Shown here one piece after another: positions 41,611 to 50,310 of a stretch of 64,000 nt of DNA; positions within the stretch are counted from its first letter, which is position 1; every line of letters starts with the position of its first letter. The DNA comes from Streptomyces bicolor (GTDB taxonomy: Bacteria > Actinomycetota > Actinomycetes > Streptomycetales > Streptomycetaceae): contig NZ_JOFS01000012.1 of the NCBI RefSeq assembly GCF_000719285.1, positions 113,338-177,337 on the forward strand, written 5' to 3'. The notes beneath the pieces were generated by a model. The model saw only the letters and a list, made by a program, of their open reading frames with translations, was not told the DNA's origin and did not search any database. The position numbers were made by a program, and so were the translations under genes.

Positions 41611-42779
41611 TCCCGCCACTCCTCCGTGAACTCCTCCAGCGACGTCCCGAGTACGTCCTTCAGCGCACCCTCGACCGCCCCTGCCCGCCCCTCGTGCGCG
41701 CTCACGGCCCGGTAGAACTCGACGAGTCTGACCTCGCCCCAGCGCTCCGCGATCATCCGGCAGGCCATCCACCCGCCCTCATAGGCCCGCGCCAGCCTGC
41801 CCGAGTCGCCGGTGAAGCCGAAGTCCGCGTCGGCGGGGAGCGCCTCCGGCACCCGGCCCTCGGTCACCGCATGCCACAGCTCGGGCGCCGCCTGGGACGG
41901 GGAGCGGCCGCTGCCGAGATAGCCGACCCAGTCGGCGTAGCCCTCGGAGAGCCACAGGGGGGTGGCGGCGGTGGTGTGGGCGCGGGTGGCGACGTGCGTG
42001 GCCTCGTGGGTGAGGACGACCTGTTTGCCGGTGGCGCCGAGCACCCCGTACGCGTCGGGGTTGACGATGATCCGGTCCGCGGGCGCGTCCGCCGGGGCGC
42101 CGGTCTCGCCGGTGGTGACCGCGGCGATCCCGCGGTAGGAGGAGGCCGGCGAGCCGAGGAGGCCCGCCATGCCGGTCAGCGACTTCGGTACGAGGACCAC
42201 GACTTGCCGGGACCATTCGGTGCCCCACGCCTGCGATACGGCGGGCACCGCGTCGTCCGCCAGCTCCGCGTACCGCCGCAGCGCGGCCTCGGACTGCCCG
42301 ACGCCCATGACCAGGCTGTGCTCACCCCGTACGACGCTCACCCGGCCCTGGTCCCACAGCTGCTCGGCGGAGCCCTTCGCGGGCCGCTCGGCCTCGACGT
42401 ACCAGCCGCCCCCGGCGTCCAGGCTCAGGTCGATCGTGCGGCCGGCGCTGACGGGGGACCGGTCGTAGCCCCGGACGCGATAGCGCAGCTCGGCCTCGGC
42501 GGTCGCGGTGTCGCCGGTGCGGTGCAGGCTGGTCAGGCGGTACGACCAGTCGGCGAGGGGCAGCGCCCGCAGGTTGCGGAACCAGCCCTCGTCGCCCGTG
42601 CGCAGGAACGCCGCCTGGTCGCGGTCGAGTATCGCCGCCGCCCGCGCGTCCAGGACGCTCTGCACCTCGGCCCGCGCGCTGTCGGTGGCGGGCCGCCCGC
42701 CGCACCCCACGAGGGAGACGAGCAGCAGACAGAGCGCCGCGACGACCCACGTTCCCGACGCCCGCCTTCGACCAGCCAC
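41583..42779 (-). CDS. Lipoprotein metallopeptidase-like protein (HExxH)
   Basis: 398 residues. An N-terminal signal with a lipobox-like LVSLVGCGG (Cys about 26) predicts a lipoprotein. The zinc motif HEATH (VLTHEATHVATR) is followed by LWLSEGYADWVGYL, the GxxE glutamate of gluzincins. The N-terminal half is an NTF2-like domain (LDARAAAILDRDQAAFLR). It acts outside the membrane; substrate unknown. The GTG at 42779 follows TACGAT by 6 nt (leaderless). Confidence 0.87.
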   Translation of the reverse strand: MAGRRRASGTWVVAALCLLLVSLVGCGGRPATDSARAEVQSVLDARAAAILDRDQAAFLRTGDEGWFRNLRALPLADWSYRLTSLHRTGDTATAEAELRYRVRGYDRSPVSAGRTIDLSLDAGGGWYVEAERPAKGSAEQLWDQGRVSVVRGEHSLVMGVGQSEAALRRYAELADDAVPAVSQAWGTEWSRQVVVLVPKSLTGMAGLLGSPASSYRGIAAVTTGETGAPADAPADRIIVNPDAYGVLGATGKQVVLTHEATHVATRAHTTAATPLWLSEGYADWVGYLGSGRSPSQAAPELWHAVTEGRVPEALPADADFGFTGDSGRLARAYEGGWMACRMIAERWGEVRLVEFYRAVSAHEGRAGAVEGALKDVLGTSLEEFTEEWRDYLRARLGG

Positions 42780-42890
42780 TTCACGATCGTACGGCGGGGA
42801 AGGCGCGCGAAGTCAGACCCGCGTTCAGACCTACGGCAGGACGGCGTCCCGCCCGGCGGTGAAGCCCTCCGGACCCGGGTGCGCTCCCTC

Positions 42891-42911
42891 AGAGCCTGTG
42901 TCACAGGCTCT
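42891..42911 (-). terminator. Hairpin/palindrome between the NlpC and zincin genes
   Basis: AGAGCCTGTG and CACAGGCTCT are perfect 10-bp arms around a single T. It lies 110 nt past the NlpC/P60 stop and 112 nt before the zincin start, so it is either a terminator or an operator. Confidence 0.5.
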
Positions 42912-43020
42912 CAGGCCGCGCCAGCCATTCAGCACGGCACGCACCGATGCCCGCGCGCCGGGCCGTTCAGCTCGGCGACCCGCGGTGCCCCGGCCGTACC
43001 CCGGCGGGAGTCGGCCCGCG

Positions 43021-44034
43021 TCAGACCCTGGTGACCGTCGCGCCCGGCATCATGCCGACCGGGTCGTAGCGCACCGGTGCGCCGGGGTAGGGCGCGTGGA
43101 TCACCTGGCCGTTGCCGACGTACATCCCGACATGGCTGGCGTCGGAGCGGTAGGTGACGACGTCGCCGGGCTGGGCCTCGGAGAGCGGCACCTGCCGGCC
43201 GGCGTACCGCTGGCCCTGCGAGGTGCGCGGCATGGCGACGCCGGCCTGGGCGTACGACCACTGGATCAGGCCCGAACAGTCGAAGCCGGAGGGGCCGTTG
43301 GCGCCCCAGACGTACGGCTTGCCCAGGGCGGAGTGGGCGGCGGCGAGGGCGGCGGCCGCGCGGCCCGAGGGCGGGACGGCGCCGCCGAGGCCGGGCATGA
43401 CGTCGCGGCCGGAGCGGGAGGCGCGGCCGTAGGCGGCGCGGTCGCTCGCCGTGAGCGTGTTGAGGAGCCTGCGGGCCTGGGCGAGTTTGCGCTCGACGGT
43501 CCGCTTGTGGGCGGCGACGGCCTTGCGGCTCTTCTCCAGTTCGACGAGCTTCTTCGCCGCCTCGGCGCGCTCCTGGGCGAGGGCGCGCATCGCGTCCTGG
43601 AGGGCCTCCAGCTCGCCGGCCTGGTGGGCGCTGATCCGGGCGATCCGGGCGGCTCTGTCGAGATAGTCGGCCGGGTCGTCGGAGAGCAGCAGGGCGAGGG
43701 AGGGGTCGAGACCGCCGGACCGGTACTGCGCGCCGGCCAGCGAACCCAGGGCGTCCCGCATGGAGTTGATGCTCTCCTGCTGCCGGGCGATCCGGTCCTG
43801 CGCCCGGCTCACCTGGTCGCGGAGCTTGTCGGCGCGCTCGTCGGCCTGGTTGTAGGCCTCGGTGGCCTTCTCGGCCTCCTCGTAGAGGCGGTCCACCTTG
43901 GTCCGGGTGTCGTCGTGCGGCGTGGCCTTCGCCGGTACGACCCCGAGGGCCGTGGCGGCGGCTGACATGACGCAGAGCGCCGCACCGGCGCCCCGGTCGA
44001 ATCCGGACGTTGCAAGACGGCGATGGGACCCCAC
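43021..44034 (-). CDS. NlpC/P60 peptidoglycan hydrolase 1
   Basis: 337 residues from GTG (AAGGAGA upstream). A signal peptide (GAGAALCVMSAAATALGVVPAKA) leads to a long coiled coil (about 45-195, VDRLYEEAEKATEAYNQADE) and a C-terminal NlpC/P60 domain with catalytic Cys in GFDCSGLIQWSY and His in SHVGMYVGNGQVIHAP. It probably cuts D-Glu-mDAP bonds in stem peptides. The layout matches mycobacterial RipA-type hydrolases, in which the coiled coil inhibits the enzyme. It is a paralogue of the next gene. Confidence 0.95.
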   Translation of the reverse strand: MGSHRRLATSGFDRGAGAALCVMSAAATALGVVPAKATPHDDTRTKVDRLYEEAEKATEAYNQADERADKLRDQVSRAQDRIARQQESINSMRDALGSLAGAQYRSGGLDPSLALLLSDDPADYLDRAARIARISAHQAGELEALQDAMRALAQERAEAAKKLVELEKSRKAVAAHKRTVERKLAQARRLLNTLTASDRAAYGRASRSGRDVMPGLGGAVPPSGRAAAALAAAHSALGKPYVWGANGPSGFDCSGLIQWSYAQAGVAMPRTSQGQRYAGRQVPLSEAQPGDVVTYRSDASHVGMYVGNGQVIHAPYPGAPVRYDPVGMMPGATVTRV

Positions 44035-44274
44035 GGGAAGCCGCTCTCCTTCCGCTCGCGGACAAGGACCGTTCCCCCGGCAGCGGGGGAAACGCGGCAG
44101 ACAGTAGCTCCGTGTCGGGGCGGCGACCAACGACCGCCGTGGGCACACAAAGTGACGCCCCGCCTCTGACGCAGGTCATCGGCGGGGCGCGGGGTCAGCG
44201 AGTGCTGTCGTGATTCGCTCGTTCGGGCGGCACGTGGTGTTGATCTTGGAGGCGTACGGAGACGTACGGCCGGG

Positions 44275-45309
44275 TCAGATCCGGACGCCGAACTGGAACG
44301 GCATGTTGTTGATCGACTCGTAGCGGACGACCGTGCCGGTGCGCGGGGCGTGCAGGATCTGGCCGTTGCCCGCGTAGAAGCCGACGTGGTGCAGGTCGCC
44401 GTAGAAGATCACCAGGTCGCCGACCTTGAGCTCGGACTGGCTGTAGATGCGCGTGCCGTAGCTGGCCTGGGCCTGCGAGGTGCGCGGGATGGAGACGCCG
44501 GCCTGGGCGAAGGCCCAGGAGGTCAGGCCCGAGCAGTCGAAGGAGGACGGACCGGAGGCGCCGTAGACGTAGGGCGAGCCGATCTTGCTCTGGGCGGCCT
44601 GGAAGGCGGCCATCGCGCGGCCGGAGCCGGTGGCGGCGTTGCCGAGGTCCACGCGCTCGGCGGAGGAACGGCTGGCGCGCTCCTCCTCGGCGGCCATGGC
44701 GGCCTTCTCCGCGGCCGTCAGGGTGTTGAGCAGCTTCTGCGCCTCGGCGAGCTTGGCCTGGACTTCCTTCTTCTTCTTGCCCAGCTCGGTGCGAGTGGCG
44801 GAGAGGTCCTTGAGCTTGTCGGCGGCCTCGGCGCGCTGCTGGGACAGCTCGCGCTGCTTCTGCTGGATCTTCTTCAGTGAGTCGACCTGCTGGGCGCTGA
44901 GCTGGTCGGCGGTGGACGCCTTGTCCAGGTAGTCGTCCGGGTCCGAGGAGAGGAACAGTTGGAGGGAGGAGTCGATGCTGCCGGTGCGGTACTGGGCGGC
45001 GGCCGCGAGGCCCATCGCGTCGCGCAGCTCGTTGAGCTCTTCCTGGCCGCGGGCGACGTTGTCCTGGATGGTGGAGATCTCCTTCTGGAGCTTCCCCTGC
45101 TTCTCCTTGGCCCCGTTGTACTCCTCGGTGGCGTGCTCCGCCTGCTCGTAGAGCTTGTCGACCTTGGCCTTGACCTCGTCTTTGCTCGGCTTCTCGCTGG
45201 GGGCAGCGTTGGCCGCCTGAGAACTGATGGCCACGGCAGCAGCGGCTGCGGTGGTCAGCACGGTCACCCGTGCTCGGCTCGGCTGCTTGGGTCGACGGTG
45301 GGACGCCAC
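44275..45309 (-). CDS. NlpC/P60 peptidoglycan hydrolase 2
   Basis: 344 residues. Signal peptide (SRARVTVLTTAAAAAVAISS...ANA), coiled coil (VDKLYEQAEHATEEYNGAKE onward) and C-terminal NlpC/P60 domain with Cys in SSFDCSGLTSWAF and His in LHHVGFYAGNGQILHAP. The GTG at 45309 has AGAAGGG upstream; GTG 45339 is a possible longer start. Same domain order as the gene at 43021-44034, from which it is separated by 240 bp, indicating tandem duplication. Confidence 0.95.
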   Translation of the reverse strand: MASHRRPKQPSRARVTVLTTAAAAAVAISSQAANAAPSEKPSKDEVKAKVDKLYEQAEHATEEYNGAKEKQGKLQKEISTIQDNVARGQEELNELRDAMGLAAAAQYRTGSIDSSLQLFLSSDPDDYLDKASTADQLSAQQVDSLKKIQQKQRELSQQRAEAADKLKDLSATRTELGKKKKEVQAKLAEAQKLLNTLTAAEKAAMAAEEERASRSSAERVDLGNAATGSGRAMAAFQAAQSKIGSPYVYGASGPSSFDCSGLTSWAFAQAGVSIPRTSQAQASYGTRIYSQSELKVGDLVIFYGDLHHVGFYAGNGQILHAPRTGTVVRYESINNMPFQFGVRI

Positions 45310-45361
45310 TGAGGTGAAACCCTTCTTGTGAGTGATCACCCGCTCGGAGGTTCGAGGCCAG

Positions 45362-45391
45362 ACCCTAGTGACCCAGTTGTGATCAGATCAA
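45362..45391 (-). promoter_or_regulatory. Promoter of NlpC/P60 gene 2
   Basis: On the minus strand TTGATC (45391-45386), an 18-bp spacer and TAGGGT (45367-45362) resemble a housekeeping sigma promoter, giving a leader of about 45-50 nt. Upstream DNA to about 45470 is unusually AT-rich for this genome, with several GTCAC/GTGAC-like words. Confidence 0.6.
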
Positions 45392-45483
45392 ATCCTCACA
45401 CGAAAATTCTCGTCACACTGGTCATTCTTTACACACAACTCACATCAGGTGACGCAGGCTTGACGCTGAGTCGCGCGGGATTG

Positions 45484-45518
45484 ACGCCAATTCGGGCATT
45501 GCGCCTGTACGTTGGCGT
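45484..45518 (-). terminator. Hairpin after the NYN-domain gene
   Basis: ACGCCAA (45484-45490) and TTGGCGT (45512-45518) pair around a loop that contains a shorter GGGC/GCGCC stem. It begins 2 nt beyond the stop at 45521. Confidence 0.6.
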
Positions 45519-45520
45519 TA

Positions 45521-46864
45521 TCAGGACAGTCGCTTGAGAAGCACCGCAGAAGCCACCGGCCGCGCTCCGGCCCGGGCCACCCCGTCGGCCACCTCGCGGT
45601 CGGTCGAGGCGACGATGACCGGACGGCCCGGCGGCTCGGCGCGCACCAGTTGGCGGATCAGTTCGTCGGCGGTCACGCCGGGTTTCGAGAACAGCACCCG
45701 CACGCCGCGCGGCGGCGCCAGCAGCACCGGCGCGGCCAGTTCGGCCCCGTCGAAGACGCAGGTCACCTCGGCGCCGGTCTGGGCGGCGAGCTGCGAGAGC
45801 TGGCCGAGCAGCCGCAGGCGCTGCTTCTCCAGCGGCATCTGGGGATAGCCGGTCTTGGTGACGTTGTAGCCGTCGACGACCAAGTGCGCCTGGGGCAGGG
45901 CGAGGAGCTGGTCGAGGATCGCGGGGTCGTTCTCGGACAACGCCCGTGCGGCGATGTCCTTCGGGGTCATTCGTCCCGGTTCGACCGCGTCCACGGTCTC
46001 GGCGGGCCGCACGGAGACCGGCGGCAACGCCAGCTCGCGGCGCAGCCCTTGGGCCGCGTCCAAAAGGGTGTCGAGGAGCAGCCGTACGCGCATGTCCTCG
46101 ACGCTGCGCCCCTCGCGTGCCGCTCTGCGCGTGGCCTCCAGGGCCGCCTCGGCCTCCCCGAGCCGCGCCTTGAGCCGCCGGGTCTCACTCTCGGCCGCGG
46201 AGATCTGGGCCTGCCCCTCGGCGCGCACGGCCTCGATCTCGCCATGCGCCTTGCGCAGGGCGGCCTCGCCGCGCTTGACGTCACTGAGGGCGGAGCGCAG
46301 CTTTCGGTGCAGCGATTCGGCTTCCTTCTTCGCCGCGTCCAACTCGGTGCGCAGCCGCTCGGTCTCGGCCCGGGTGTGCTCCCGGGCATGGCCGAGCTCC
46401 TCGCGCAGCCGCTCCAGCTCGGCGCGGTTCTCGTCGTCGGCGCGCTCGGCGTCGGCCCGCTGGGCCTCCTCGCCGGCCGCGGTGACCAGCTTGACCCAGC
46501 CGGTGGGCCGCAGAACATAGGCCGCGGCCGCCACGTCGAGCGGGTCCGCGGCCGCAGGCGCCGAGCCGGAGTCGAGAGCGCCGGAGAGCTCCGGCTGGGC
46601 CTCTCTGAACTTCTCCCCGATGCGCTGCCGGAACAGCGGATCGGTCTCCAGCGCGGCAGCCATCGCGTTGCCGGCGAACTTGGCCCGGCGGTTCGGTGCG
46701 AACCGGGCGTACTGCCGCAGTTGCGCGGGCAGTTCGCCGACGGTCAGCCCGCCGAAGCCGTCGGACACGATCTGGACGACCTTGCGCCGCACACCGTCGG
46801 GCAGCGGACGGTCGAGCACCTCAGCGGCGCCGTCGCCCGGCCCCCCGCCTTGTGTCTCCACCAT
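45521..46864 (-). CDS. NYN-domain (YacP-like) RNA-binding/nuclease protein
   Basis: 447 residues. The N-terminal globular part is followed by a long charged coiled coil (about 125-250) and a C-terminal NYN/PIN-like domain: AHLVVDGYNVTKTGYPQM, VTCVFDGAE, VTADELIRQLVR, VIVASTDREVADGVA, with the acidic residues D, D, D/E and D expected for a metal-dependent RNase. YacP-like proteins are implicated in RNA processing. ATG at 46864; no strong ribosome binding site. The coiled coil suggests oligomerisation. Confidence 0.9.
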   Translation of the reverse strand: MVETQGGGPGDGAAEVLDRPLPDGVRRKVVQIVSDGFGGLTVGELPAQLRQYARFAPNRRAKFAGNAMAAALETDPLFRQRIGEKFREAQPELSGALDSGSAPAAADPLDVAAAAYVLRPTGWVKLVTAAGEEAQRADAERADDENRAELERLREELGHAREHTRAETERLRTELDAAKKEAESLHRKLRSALSDVKRGEAALRKAHGEIEAVRAEGQAQISAAESETRRLKARLGEAEAALEATRRAAREGRSVEDMRVRLLLDTLLDAAQGLRRELALPPVSVRPAETVDAVEPGRMTPKDIAARALSENDPAILDQLLALPQAHLVVDGYNVTKTGYPQMPLEKQRLRLLGQLSQLAAQTGAEVTCVFDGAELAAPVLLAPPRGVRVLFSKPGVTADELIRQLVRAEPPGRPVIVASTDREVADGVARAGARPVASAVLLKRLS

Positions 46865-46903
46865 CCGTCAACACCCCAATTGCCTGTGCGGGGCCTGCTC
46901 CCC

Positions 46904-47143
46904 TCAGGAGCCGGCGCCCGGCCTGTCCACGAGTTCCACCTTGTCCACGGCGTTGCACCAGCGGCAGCGCACGGACTCGATCGTCTCACTGAGCACCTCA
47001 CGCTCCTCGACCTTGGGCTCACCGGCCAGATCGAGGTGGACGTACTCCACGACCCTGGACGAGCGCGTCACGTCGAAACGCGTGAGGTTGCCGCAGAGGG
47101 TGCAGCGCCAGCGCGTCGTGGCGGTGGGCAGGGGAACCGTCAT
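46904..47143 (-). CDS. Small zinc-ribbon protein
   Basis: 79 residues. Two CxxC pairs (WRCTLCGN and VRCRWCNA) flank a beta-rich middle (VVEYVHLDLAGEPKVEEREV), a zinc-ribbon-like pattern. ATG at 47143 with AAGGAAAG about 12 nt upstream. Function unknown; it lies just upstream of the NYN gene on the same strand, 39 bp away, so the two are probably cotranscribed. Confidence 0.8.
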   Translation of the reverse strand: MTVPLPTATTRWRCTLCGNLTRFDVTRSSRVVEYVHLDLAGEPKVEEREVLSETIESVRCRWCNAVDKVELVDRPGAGS

Positions 47144-47309
47144 CGTGACTGTGCTCTTTCCTTCTAGGCCTTCTATTGTCCGCGACGCCCCGGGCTCCCC
47201 GGTGCGTGTGGCTCGTAACCCTACGGCCTGGCGGGTACCCGCCGCCTGTCCGTCTCGGGCGGCGAGGCGGTCTGTGCGCGTGCGTCCGGTTACGTCATGC
47301 TCTGTGTTC

Positions 47310-48068
47310 ATGATCGGCAACTGGAGCGTGGTGCATTTCGGGACTCGGCTCGGCAGGGCGGGCCGATCCGTCCCGCGGTCGCCGGCGCCGGTGACGTACG
47401 GGCTGATCGCGCTGTGCTGTCTGCTCTTCCTGACCGGCCCGGCGGCTGGGCTCAATCCGGCGTACGGCTCCGGCGAGGGGCTGCTCGCCGCGCAGCGGGC
47501 CTATTTCCACCGCTGGGGCGTGGTCCCCGCCGAGCTGTTCGAGGGGGCGCCCCGGGCCGCCCTCACGCCTGCCACGGCCCTCTTCGTGCACGGCAGCTGG
47601 GTGCACCTGCTCGGCAACATGCTCTTCCTCTACGTCTTCGGCGTGATGACCGAGGAACGGATGGGCCGCGTCCAGTTCACGCTCTTCTATCTGGGCTGCG
47701 GCTATCTGGCCCTGCTGGGCTACGCCGCCGCCAACGACGACTCCACCCAGTCCCTGGTCGGCGCGTCCGGGGCGATCTCGGCCGTCCTCGGCGCGTTCCT
47801 GTTCCTCTTCCCCGGGGCACGCGTGACAAGCCTGCTGCCGTTCCTGCTCTTCCTGCCGCTGCGCTTCCCGGCCTGGGTGGTCCTGCCGTTCTGGGTGGCC
47901 CTGCAGTGGGTGGCGGCGGGGCGGGCGGATCAGGGGCCGGGGGTGGCGTATCTGGCGCACCTGGTGGGCTTCGGGCTGGGCTTCGGCTTCGCGTGGGCCC
48001 GCTTCGGACGGCCTACTAGAGTGAAGCCCACCCCAGCTCCGGCCCCCGAGGGAGAGAACCAACCGTGA
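47310..48068 (+). CDS. Rhomboid family intramembrane serine protease
   Basis: 252 residues with six to seven membrane segments. The catalytic Ser is in GASGAISAVLGAF, the His in AHLVGFGLGFGFAW and the oxyanion Asn in WVHLLGNMLFLYVFG. It cleaves membrane proteins within the bilayer. The ATG at 47310 follows a -10-like CATGCT by 7 nt. The stop overlaps the AsnC-domain gene start (GTGA). Confidence 0.93.
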   Translation: MIGNWSVVHFGTRLGRAGRSVPRSPAPVTYGLIALCCLLFLTGPAAGLNPAYGSGEGLLAAQRAYFHRWGVVPAELFEGAPRAALTPATALFVHGSWVHLLGNMLFLYVFGVMTEERMGRVQFTLFYLGCGYLALLGYAAANDDSTQSLVGASGAISAVLGAFLFLFPGARVTSLLPFLLFLPLRFPAWVVLPFWVALQWVAAGRADQGPGVAYLAHLVGFGLGFGFAWARFGRPTRVKPTPAPAPEGENQP

Positions 48069-48346
48069 TCACCGCGATCGTCCTCATCAAGACCAGCGTG
48101 GACCGGATCCCCGAGATCGCGGAGCGGATCGCTTCGCTGGAGAGCGTGACCGAGGTCTTCTCGGTCACCGGGACGTACGACCTGATCGCCATGGTGCGGG
48201 TGAAGCAGCACGAGGATCTCGCCGAGGTCATCCCCGGCCGGATCAGCAAGATCCCCGGCGTCGAGGCCACGGACACGCACGTCGCGTTCCGTACCTACTC
48301 CCAGCACGACATCGAGGCCGCCTTCGCCATCGGCCTGGACAGCTGA
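48065..48346 (+). CDS. Stand-alone Lrp/AsnC ligand-binding (RAM) domain protein
   Basis: 93 residues, only the RAM effector domain: AIVLIKTSVDRIPEIAERIA, VTEVFSVTGTYDLIAMVRVK, IPGVEATDTHVAFRTYS. There is no helix-turn-helix, so it cannot bind DNA alone; such proteins bind amino acids or partner with full-length Lrp proteins. GTG overlaps the rhomboid stop by 4 bp, so the two are coupled. Confidence 0.92.
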   Translation: MITAIVLIKTSVDRIPEIAERIASLESVTEVFSVTGTYDLIAMVRVKQHEDLAEVIPGRISKIPGVEATDTHVAFRTYSQHDIEAAFAIGLDS

Positions 48347-48356
48347 GCCGCGCTCC

Positions 48357-48397
48357 AGGATGAAGGGTTCTTCATCCTGGGCTCATCCGCACCGCCG
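48357..48397 (+). promoter_or_regulatory. Hairpin plus 11-bp-period repeats upstream of the small secreted protein
   Basis: AGGATGAAG-GGTT-CTTCATCCT (48357-48378) is a perfect 9-bp inverted repeat, 11 nt after the AsnC stop. TTCAT (48371) and CTCAT (48382) follow at 11-bp spacing. The composite TGAAG-N5-TTCAT-N6-CTCATC recurs at 50987-51013, on the other side of the two-component system. A terminator role for the hairpin is also possible. Confidence 0.6.
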
Positions 48398-48420
48398 GGA
48401 GCCCGGGCAGGATCGGCCGT

Positions 48421-48714
48421 ATGGTCTTCTCGCACCGGATCGCGGCCCTGGCCGCCGTCGTGGCGATTCCGCTCGGCATCGCCGCGACCAGCTTCGCCCT
48501 CACCGACCAGCCGGAGTCGCCGAAGGTCCCGCCCAAGGTGGAGCTGGACAGCGGCTCCCCCACGCCGACGCCGACCCGGCCCACACCGACGCCGAGCGAC
48601 GAGGTCGTCTCCAGGCCCCCGGTGACCGACAGCTCCGCGAGTGACGACGATGACGACGCCCCCGACCGGGAGACCCCGGACGACGACCGCGGTGAGCTCG
48701 GGGACGACGGCTAG
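48421..48714 (+). CDS. Small secreted acidic Pro/Thr-rich protein
   Basis: 97 residues. A signal peptide (AALAAVVAIPLGIAATSFA) is followed by a disordered Pro/Thr segment (TPTPTRPTPTPS) and an Asp-rich tail (DDDDDAPDRETPDDDRGELG). No enzyme motif. Located 150 bp before the sensor kinase and downstream of the repeat motif, it may be a target or accessory sensor of the two-component system. Confidence 0.75.
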   Translation: MVFSHRIAALAAVVAIPLGIAATSFALTDQPESPKVPPKVELDSGSPTPTPTRPTPTPSDEVVSRPPVTDSSASDDDDDAPDRETPDDDRGELGDDG

Positions 48715-48864
48715 CGAGTGCCACCGAGATCAGGACGGCTGCCGGGAACCGTGCCCCGTGGACGGGCCGAGCCGCGGCGACGGGAGCACCCCTGCGGGGG
48801 AGACCGTGCGGCCGCGACGCGGAGGACGGAGCCGGATGCACGTGCCAGACCCCACGGCGCCGGC

Positions 48865-50310
48865 ATGACCCGGGAGACGCCACGCGGTCCCGGGGGCCGG
48901 CGGATCTCCGCCCGGGTCCGCATCCTGCTCTGGCTGCTGCTCGTGATGGCCGTCGGGCTCGCGTCGGTGGCGGCGACCACGCGCTCGATCCTGTTGCGGG
49001 ACGTCGACCACCGGGTGAACGGGCTGCTCGCCCAGGAGGCCGGCGAGTTCGCCAACTTCGAGGAGCGGGGCGTCGATCCCGAGACCGGCCGCCCGTTCAC
49101 GGACCCGTCCCGGCTGCTGCACGAGTTCCTGGAACGGCAGTACGCCGACCCGGACGAGGAGCTGATCGGTCTGGTGGGCCGGCCGGGCCAGACCCCGGCG
49201 CAGCTCCGCCAGCAGCGCGACATCCACGTCGCCCTGCCCCTGCACGAGGACGCCGACGCCCGCCGCCGCATCTTCGACTCCCCGGACTCCACCGGCACGC
49301 TGCACCGCGCGTCCGGCGAGATCCGCTGGGCCAAGGTCACCGTGGCACGGGCCGGCGGCCAAACGGAGGCCGCGTTCGTCGTCGCCTTCCACCCCGGGCG
49401 CGAACAGGCCGCCGTGAACGAGGAGTTCCGCATCCTGCTCGCCATCTCCGGCGTCGCCCTGCTGATGATGACCGGCATCGGCTGGGCGGTCGCGGGGCGG
49501 ATCCTGAAGCCCGTGCGGCTGGTGCGCACCGCGGCGGCGCAGCTGACCGAGCAGGACCTCACCCGTCGTATCCCCGTGCACGGACGCGACGACATCGCCG
49601 CGCTCGCGGAGACCTTCAACGCGATGCTCGACCGGCTGGAGCGCGCCTTCGCCGCCCAGCGGGAGTTCGTCGACGACGCGGGCCACGAGCTGCGCACCCC
49701 GATCACCATCGTGCGCGGCCATCTGGAGCTGATGGGCGACGACCCGGCCGAGCGCGAGGAGACGATACGGCTGGTCACCGACGAGCTGGACCGGATGAGC
49801 CGCATCGTCGAGGACCTGCTGCTGCTCGCCAAGGCCGAGCGCCCCGACTTCCTCACCCCGGAGCCGGTCCAGCTCGCCGAGCTCACCGCCGACGTCTACG
49901 TCAAGGCCCGCACCCTCGGCGAACGCAACTGGCAGCTCGCCGAGGTGGCCGACGTCGAGGCCGAGCTGGACCCGCAGCGGATCACCCAGGCGATGGTCCA
50001 GCTCGCCCAGAACGCCGTGCAGCACACCGGGCCCGGGCAGACCGTACGGATCGGCTCCCGTGCCGACGGGCCGGGCATCGAGCTGTACGTCGCCGACTCC
50101 GGGTGCGGTGTCCAGCCGCAGGACGCCGACGTGATCTTCGAACGGTTCCGGCGCGGCACGTCCCGCCGCGGCGCCCGCGGCTCCGGCGCCGGGCTCGGCC
50201 TGTCGATCGTCCGGGCGATCGCGGAGGCACACGGCGGCCGGGTGGGGCTGCGCGACACGGAGGGCGGCGGCGCCACGTTCGTACTGGCACTGGGAGAGGG
50301 ACACACGTGA
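48865..50310 (+). CDS. Two-component sensor histidine kinase
   Basis: 481 residues. TM1 about 18-40, an extracellular sensor region about 41-185, TM2 about 190-212, HAMP, then HisKA with the phosphoacceptor His274 in FVDDAGHELRTPITIVRGH and HATPase_c (LAQNAVQHT, VADSGCGV, GAGLGLSIVRAIAEAHGG). ATG at 48865; the frame is open upstream to 48718 without a better start. Coupled to the following regulator by a 4-bp overlap. The signal is unknown. Confidence 0.95.
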   Translation: MTRETPRGPGGRRISARVRILLWLLLVMAVGLASVAATTRSILLRDVDHRVNGLLAQEAGEFANFEERGVDPETGRPFTDPSRLLHEFLERQYADPDEELIGLVGRPGQTPAQLRQQRDIHVALPLHEDADARRRIFDSPDSTGTLHRASGEIRWAKVTVARAGGQTEAAFVVAFHPGREQAAVNEEFRILLAISGVALLMMTGIGWAVAGRILKPVRLVRTAAAQLTEQDLTRRIPVHGRDDIAALAETFNAMLDRLERAFAAQREFVDDAGHELRTPITIVRGHLELMGDDPAEREETIRLVTDELDRMSRIVEDLLLLAKAERPDFLTPEPVQLAELTADVYVKARTLGERNWQLAEVADVEAELDPQRITQAMVQLAQNAVQHTGPGQTVRIGSRADGPGIELYVADSGCGVQPQDADVIFERFRRGTSRRGARGSGAGLGLSIVRAIAEAHGGRVGLRDTEGGGATFVLALGEGHT

